A stretch of 39,339 bases of DNA, taken from NCBI RefSeq assembly GCF_031426495.1, contig NZ_JANPLK010000045.1, forward strand, positions 1 through 39,339, written 5' to 3'. Below are positions 35,142 through 39,339 of this stretch, piece after piece; positions within the stretch are counted from its first letter, which is position 1, and the number at the start of each line of letters is the position of its first letter. A model generated the notes under the pieces. The model saw only the letters and a program-made list of their open reading frames with translations, did no database searches and had not been told where the DNA came from. A program made the translations under genes and the position numbers. Source of the DNA: Gemmatimonas sp. (GTDB lineage: Bacteria; Gemmatimonadota; Gemmatimonadetes; Gemmatimonadales; Gemmatimonadaceae).

Positions 35142-38100
35142 ATGTTGAGTCCTGCCTTGAGAATGCTTGTGGCGCTCAGCTTTGCGCTGCTGGCCGCTGC
35201 GGGTCATCCCCGAGCGGCGAGCGCGCAGTCGCAAGCCACCACTGGTGTCATCCGAGGGGTTGCAGCGCAGCCCGACGGCGCACCGATTGCCAACGCCGTC
35301 GTGACGCTGCGCAATCAGGAAACGAATCTTACCCGGACCCTCCGTACGTCCGATCGCGGATTGTTTGTCGCCACGCTGCTGCCACTCGGTCGCTACGAAC
35401 TGACCGTACGCGCCGTTGGATTCGAATCGGTGTCACGTCGCGACATTGTCGTGCGGGTCGGTCAGGTGGTGGAGGCGTCGTTCGCGCTCGAGCGCCGCGC
35501 CACAGAACTGGCCTCCGTGAAGGTGACCGACAAGGCGGCAACCCCCGTGAACACCTCTCGCACCGAAGTGTCGTCCACGCTGTCGGAAGAGGCCGTGAAG
35601 AGTATTCCGAACAACGGTCGTAATTTCCTGTCGCTCACACTGCTCACGCCCAGTGTCGCCACCACGCAGGGGCCAGACGGCGACGTGCTCTCGATTGCCG
35701 GCCAGCGCGGCATCTTCAACAACGTCAGCGTGGATGGTGCCGACTTCAACAATCCGTTCTTCGGAGAGCAGCGCGGCGGACAGCGCCCACCGTTCACGTT
35801 CAATCTCGATGCGGTGCAGGAGCTCGTGGTCACCAGCCAGGGCGCCAACGCGGAGTTCGGGCGCTCGGCCGGCGGATTCGTGAACGTGGTGACCAAGAGT
35901 GGCACCAACACGTTCAAAGGCACCGTGCACTATTTCGGCAAGAACAGCGCACTGTCGGGCGATCTCAAGGGCAATGGCGTGACGCTCAATCCCGATTTTC
36001 GACAGCACCAGCTGGGATTCACGCTGGGAGGGCCGATCATTCGCGACAAGGCCTTCTTCTTCACCGCCTACGATCAGCAGTCGTTCACCGAAACGAAGCA
36101 GCAGAATCGTCCGCGCAGTTCCGCGTTCGACAGCCTGACCACTTTTCTGAGCACGGCGTTCGGCGGCGCGCTCAAGAATGACTTTGCGCCGATCGATCGC
36201 ACCAACGACGCGCAGGTGTTCCTGGCCAAGATCGACGTGCGGCTGAACGACAGGAATCTCTTGTCGACCAAGTACAACTTCACCAACAGCCGTCAGGTGA
36301 ACGGGACGTTCGACGTCGACACGTGGGGAGCGAGCGCCAACGCGATCGAACGCGGCTTCAGCAATGCCGTCAGCGGGTCGTTGGCGAGCCAGCTGACCAA
36401 CACGCTGTCGAACGAACTGCGCTTTCAATTCTCGCGCGAGGACCGGCCGCGGGAATACGACGCGCCGAGGCTACCCGGTGGTCGCGACTTTCCCGATATC
36501 GCCATGGACTTCAGGAGTGCGTACCGCCTGGGCCGTCCGTTCTTCATTCCTGTGGAGTACTACGACACCCGCGTACAGTTGCTCGACAACGTGAGTGCCG
36601 TGCGCGGCAATCACCTCTTCAAGGCCGGCGCCGAGGTGAACTTCGTGAACTCGACACAAACGTTCGTGGGCTTCGCGAACGGTCGATTCATCTTCAACAG
36701 CGTCTCGGGATTCATCAATTACGCGCGGCAGGGCAATAGCTACGTGCAGTGCTCCAACGGCACGTCGAACAACAACGGCGCATGCCCGGCCGGCAGCACC
36801 ATCAGCGGGCCGGTGTTGCTATATCTGCAGCAAGCGGGCGTGGGCGGACGCACCGTGGAACAATCGGGGACGCAGTCGCTCAAGCAAGTCGACATGGCCG
36901 TCTTCCTCCAGGACACATGGAAGCCGTCACCCAACCTCACCGTGAACTACGGGGTGCGGTGGGAAGGACAGAAGCAGCCGGAAGTGCTGACCGACCCGAG
37001 TCAGGTGTTCTTCGCGCCCTTCATCGGCAAGACGGTCACCAATTCGACCGGGAGCTACACCTTTCCCTCGGATGGCACCATTCCGTCTGACCTCACGATG
37101 TTCCAGCCGCGGTTCGGCGTGGCCTGGGATCGGGCTGGTGACGGGCGGGAAGTGCTGCGCTTCTCGGCCGGCGTGTACAACGCACGCGTGGCAGCGCTCA
37201 ACTTCGCGTCGGTCCGCAACAACAACGGCTCCATCGGTCAGACGATATTCCGTAACAGCGAACTCACGGGCATCCTTGGCCGTCCGCCGCGCATCGACGA
37301 GCTGTTGCCAGCACCGGCGGCCAACAGCGTGCCGTTCCAGCCGGGCATCTTCGTGGTCGACAAGGACTACAAGAATCCTCGCACCTTCAGCACGTCGACC
37401 GCCTATGAGCGCGCGTTCGGTCCGCAGGGGCTCGTTGCCTCCGCGTCGTACACATTCGCCAAGTCGGATCGACTCACGCGATTCGTGAACCGCAACGATG
37501 CGGTATTCGGTCGGCCGTTTGCCACGGGCCTTCCGAACGGAAACGGCATCGGCGATCTCACCACGGTGGAGAGCAGCGCCCGCAGTGAATACCATGGCCT
37601 CACGGTCGGGCTGGCGCGTCGTACCGGCACGGCGCTGCAGTTCGATTTCAACTACACGCTCGCGTCGGACAAGTCAGACGACGACAACGAGCGCGACCCG
37701 TTCGTGTTCCGCTACGCCAACGCGAATCGGCTGGACCGGGAGTTCGGCTACAGCGATCGCGATCAACGTCGCCGGATCAACTTGTATACGATCTCGCGGT
37801 TACCCGGGGCGTTTCTGCTGAACAATCGGGTGAGCTATGCGTCGGCACAGCCCATCAGCGAGAAGTGTGAGAACAATCGGCCCAGCGGCAAGCGCGCGGC
37901 CTCCGCGAGCGACCGCGTCTGCGCGAACGGTACGATCCTGGACCGCAATACCTTGCGCCGTGGCAACGAGTTCGCCACGTGGGATCTCAAGTTGTCCCGT
38001 CCCGTCAAACTCAAGCGCGGACAAAGCATCGAGCCCACGCTCGAAGTGTTCAACGTGCTCGGCCGCAACAACTTCCGCGACCCCGCGTTCGGATCACTGC

Positions 38101-38180
38101 TGTTCAACTTCGACGGCACGATTCGCAGCGGGCTGGGTGATCCACGACAGATTCAAGCGGGACTGCGGTACGCGTTCTGA
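35142..38180 (+). CDS. Oar-like TonB-dependent outer-membrane receptor
   Basis: A 1012-residue outer-membrane protein from ATG 35142, with GAAGGAG about 10 nt upstream; ATG 35163 is an alternative. The signal peptide MLVALSFALLAAAGHPRAASAQ is followed by a carboxypeptidase-regulatory-like domain (about 30-115, GVIRGVAAQPDGAPIANAVVTL), a plug (VDGADFNNPFF, FNLDAVQELVV, GRSAGGFVNVVTKSGTN), and a large barrel ending in LRYAF, with the C-terminal Phe expected of barrel insertion. Such receptors import large or scarce substrates using TonB energy; Oar relatives handle proteins or peptides. No substrate-binding lipoprotein or TonB gene is near. The frame is open to 34908, but that region is the truncated gene and the repeat. 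Confidence 0.92.
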   Translation: MLSPALRMLVALSFALLAAAGHPRAASAQSQATTGVIRGVAAQPDGAPIANAVVTLRNQETNLTRTLRTSDRGLFVATLLPLGRYELTVRAVGFESVSRRDIVVRVGQVVEASFALERRATELASVKVTDKAATPVNTSRTEVSSTLSEEAVKSIPNNGRNFLSLTLLTPSVATTQGPDGDVLSIAGQRGIFNNVSVDGADFNNPFFGEQRGGQRPPFTFNLDAVQELVVTSQGANAEFGRSAGGFVNVVTKSGTNTFKGTVHYFGKNSALSGDLKGNGVTLNPDFRQHQLGFTLGGPIIRDKAFFFTAYDQQSFTETKQQNRPRSSAFDSLTTFLSTAFGGALKNDFAPIDRTNDAQVFLAKIDVRLNDRNLLSTKYNFTNSRQVNGTFDVDTWGASANAIERGFSNAVSGSLASQLTNTLSNELRFQFSREDRPREYDAPRLPGGRDFPDIAMDFRSAYRLGRPFFIPVEYYDTRVQLLDNVSAVRGNHLFKAGAEVNFVNSTQTFVGFANGRFIFNSVSGFINYARQGNSYVQCSNGTSNNNGACPAGSTISGPVLLYLQQAGVGGRTVEQSGTQSLKQVDMAVFLQDTWKPSPNLTVNYGVRWEGQKQPEVLTDPSQVFFAPFIGKTVTNSTGSYTFPSDGTIPSDLTMFQPRFGVAWDRAGDGREVLRFSAGVYNARVAALNFASVRNNNGSIGQTIFRNSELTGILGRPPRIDELLPAPAANSVPFQPGIFVVDKDYKNPRTFSTSTAYERAFGPQGLVASASYTFAKSDRLTRFVNRNDAVFGRPFATGLPNGNGIGDLTTVESSARSEYHGLTVGLARRTGTALQFDFNYTLASDKSDDDNERDPFVFRYANANRLDREFGYSDRDQRRRINLYTISRLPGAFLLNNRVSYASAQPISEKCENNRPSGKRAASASDRVCANGTILDRNTLRRGNEFATWDLKLSRPVKLKRGQSIEPTLEVFNVLGRNNFRDPAFGSLLFNFDGTIRSGLGDPRQIQAGLRYAF

Positions 38181-38217
38181 TCGCCCGCTGGTCGAAGCGT
38201 AGCTCGGCGCGTAGTAG

Positions 38218-38264
38218 GGCGCGTTGCATGGCGCGGCCAGTTCGGCCGCGCCATACAACGCGCC
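38218..38264 (+). terminator. 21 bp hairpin after the TonB receptor, with a competing stem
   Basis: The arms at 38218-38238 and 38244-38264 pair over 21 bp with one C/A mismatch and a 5 nt loop. A second arm, GCTCGGCGCG (38202-38211), can instead pair with CGCGCCGAGC (38259-38268), which overlaps the right arm. It starts 38 bp after the receptor stop; no clear U-tract follows. Confidence 0.7.
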
Positions 38265-38299
38265 GAGCATATCGGGGAAGGCGGTCATGATCGACCACC

Positions 38300-38424
38300 C
38301 TGGCGAATGAGATCGCGCATTTCTTCGCACCGCACCCGGGACCGACGTGATCGAGGGCGTGCATGATCACCTCGGTCACTTCCAAGATCCGGCTATGCGA
38401 AAGGAGTTGCTGAGCATTGCAAGC
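38300..38424 (+). pseudogene. frameshifted second copy of fdsD
   Basis: This region aligns with the fdsD gene at 28161-28391 over about 125 bases: GCGAATGAGATCGC, CATTTCTTCGCACC, GATCGAGGGCGTG, GATCCGGCTATGCG and AAGGAGTTGCTGAG all have close counterparts. In frame it reads ANEIAHFFAPHPGP, then stops; one base is missing after ACCGAC, and the sense continues in the next frame as IEGVHDHLGHFQDPAMRKELLSIAS. It lacks the start and the last ~20 codons. The other fds genes are absent here, so a small piece was copied or left behind by rearrangement. It ends against the operator of the RHH gene. Confidence 0.85.
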
Positions 38425-38425
38425 G

Positions 38426-38438
38426 CCAGTATTACTGG
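38426..38438 (+). promoter_or_regulatory. candidate operator of the RHH-nucleotidyltransferase pair
   Basis: CCAGTA-T-TACTGG is a perfect 13 bp palindrome (6 bp arms) ending 12 nt before the RHH start codon. It contains GTATTACTG, also found before vapBC. No ribosome site is obvious between it and ATG 38451. Confidence 0.6.
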
Positions 38439-38450
38439 GTATGATTTGAT

Positions 38451-38792
38451 ATGTCTTCACGAACGCCATATGCTCGAATCGCCATCACGCTGCCCGAAGC
38501 GGACCTCGCGGCCGCCGATCGGCTGGCGAAGCAGCAAGATCGGTCTCGCAGCTGGATCGTGGCAGAGGCGGTGCGCCGGTATGCGGCTGAGGTCGAGCAG
38601 GGCGAGCCGGCGGACGCTCTTGGCAGTTCACGGCGCGCGCAACTGCTTCGTGACGTAGCGATGACCGCGGAGGAGCGGGTGCACGAGGCAGAGGAGACGT
38701 CGCGCGTGTCGGAACAGGTCACCGCGCCACGCACCTTCGCTTCCTTCGACGAGTTCCTGGCGTGGCAACGTGCTGGTGGCGGCTCGGCGTGA
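38451..38792 (+). CDS. ribbon-helix-helix antitoxin-like protein
   Basis: A 113-residue protein with a CopG/ribbon-helix-helix N-terminus: YARIAITLPEADLAAADRLAKQQDRSRSWIVAEAVRRYAAE. The strand IAITLP and the turn between helices (DRSRSWIV) are typical. The remaining 60 residues are charged and end in a short aromatic patch (FASFDEFLAWQRAGG), which may contact a partner. It probably represses its own promoter through the palindrome upstream. The nucleotidyltransferase gene overlaps its stop by 4 bp (GTGA), the usual order of antitoxin then toxin. Confidence 0.82.
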   Translation: MSSRTPYARIAITLPEADLAAADRLAKQQDRSRSWIVAEAVRRYAAEVEQGEPADALGSSRRAQLLRDVAMTAEERVHEAEETSRVSEQVTAPRTFASFDEFLAWQRAGGGSA

Positions 38793-39339
38793 CAGCCCCG
38801 AGCAGTCGCGTCGCGCAGGTCTGTCGGCTGTTGAACGCGGAGGAGGCGCGCTACCTGGTGGTTGGCGCCATCGCGATGCAGCTCTGGGGCACGACGCGAG
38901 CGACCCGCGACGTCGACATTCTGATCGACCCGACCCTGGAGAATGCCGACCGTGTCTTGCGGGCGTTGGGCCACCTGCCCTTCGGTGTCGCCGCAGAATT
39001 GACGGCGGCCGACGTCATCTCGCGTGGTGTCACGATGATCGGTGACACACCGAACGTTGACATCCTTACCCGAGCTTGGAATCTCCAGTGGCGCGACGCG
39101 GAGCGCGATGTCGCCGTGTTCACCGTAGACGGTGTGGCTGTACCGACCGTCTCTATACGAAATTTGATCGAGTCAAAGCGGACTGGGCGCCTGCAGGACC
39201 TCGCTGATATTCAGGTGCTCGAGGAACTGCAGCGCTTGCGTAGTTCATGGGGTCAGAGTCGTTTTGTAGGGGGGGGGGCGAGGGGGGAACAAAAAGAAAC
39301 CCCACAAAAAAAACCACCCCAGAACCCACCACCCCACCC
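38789..39339 (+). CDS. nucleotidyltransferase-fold protein, C-terminus disrupted or running off the window
   Basis: The frame opens at GTG 38789 inside the RHH stop and remains open to the window end (183 codons). The protein shows the nucleotidyltransferase signature YLVVGAIAMQLWGTTRATRDVDILID, with the small-residue loop G-x-x-A, a T-R-D-V-D metal-binding pair and a further Asp in NVDILTRAW. A family-type end is DLADIQVLEELQ. This resembles DUF6036/AbiEii-like nucleotidyltransferases found in toxin-antitoxin pairs, which transfer nucleotides to tRNA or proteins in known cases. Beyond about 39243 the frame enters a REP-like copy and low-complexity sequence, so the true stop codon appears lost or is unread. 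Activity is unproven. Confidence 0.75.
   Translation, partial: MTAPSSRVAQVCRLLNAEEARYLVVGAIAMQLWGTTRATRDVDILIDPTLENADRVLRALGHLPFGVAAELTAADVISRGVTMIGDTPNVDILTRAWNLQWRDAERDVAVFTVDGVAVPTVSIRNLIESKRTGRLQDLADIQVLEELQRLRSSWGQSRFVGGGARGEQKETPQKKPPQNPPPH
39244..39263. repeat. REP-like copy at the window end
   Basis: A plus-orientation copy with one change (TTCATGGGGTCAG) that reads GTCGTT and then breaks off into G-rich sequence. It lies in the 3' end of the nucleotidyltransferase frame. Confidence 0.8.
39268..39339. other. low-complexity contig end, probably unreliable
   Basis: The final bases are runs of G, then A-rich and C-rich stretches, unlike the base use of any other part of the window. They follow directly on a repeat copy, where assemblies commonly break. 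I would not interpret any coding sense here. Confidence 0.7.

Noticed and set aside
38094..38330. A 78-codon minus-strand frame after the TonB receptor
   Set aside because: It is composed of the receptor's antisense, the hairpin and the fdsD relic; no independent coding sign.

Overview
The window looks like a high-GC soil or freshwater bacterium, most probably a member of the Gemmatimonadota. The main reason is five long Ser/Thr kinases whose N-termini all carry the ELGGGGMSRVF glycine loop and continue into a TolB-like domain and TPRs. Such kinases are abundant in that phylum, as are Oar-type TonB receptors and GMC oxidoreductases. This assignment is inference from family resemblance, not a database result.

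Layout. At 225-1397 (+) there is a secreted NHL beta-propeller. From 1439 to 19343 nearly everything is on the minus strand: a Uma2-type nuclease, an NrfJ/OB-like lipoprotein, a class A beta-lactamase-like serine hydrolase, and five paralogous receptor kinases (called K1 to K5 here, from left to right). Among the kinases sit a DUF4143 ATPase, a VapBC pair and an RHH-PIN pair. Two kinase runs are tightly coupled to non-kinase genes: the DUF4143 ATPase, K3, K2, K1 and a 22-codon kinase stub lie at 7 bp, 5 bp, a 4 bp overlap and a 4 bp overlap, and RHH, PIN and K4 end in a 4 bp overlap. The kinase halves are very alike (K3 with K5, K2 with K4) while the sensor halves diverge.

From 19505 to 28391 (+) come a class C-type serine hydrolase, an NTF2-like secreted protein, a small lipoprotein and a complete NAD-linked molybdenum formate dehydrogenase operon (fused fdsG-fdsB, fdsA, fdhD, fdsD). 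At 28577-31960 (-) is a three-enzyme membrane protein (GH18-like, NodB deacetylase, GT2 synthase). Divergent from it are a Tat/lipoprotein small subunit and a GMC oxidoreductase, followed by a MazEF-like pair, a truncated gamma-glutamyltransferase, an Oar-like TonB receptor, a frameshifted second copy of fdsD, and an RHH-nucleotidyltransferase pair that runs off the window.

Scattered through the intergenic spaces is a 23-24 bp REP-like element that starts TTCAAGGGGTCAG and ends GTCGTTGAA. It occurs singly, as inverted pairs that would form long hairpins, and as one dense cluster. Several copies sit at gene remnants (the kinase stub, the cut gamma-glutamyltransferase, the end of the nucleotidyltransferase), so the element may mark deletion or recombination points. 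The last ~70 bases are low-complexity and look like a poor contig end. I saw no tRNA, rRNA, CRISPR array, transposase or integrase. No gene-free stretch exceeds 300 bases.
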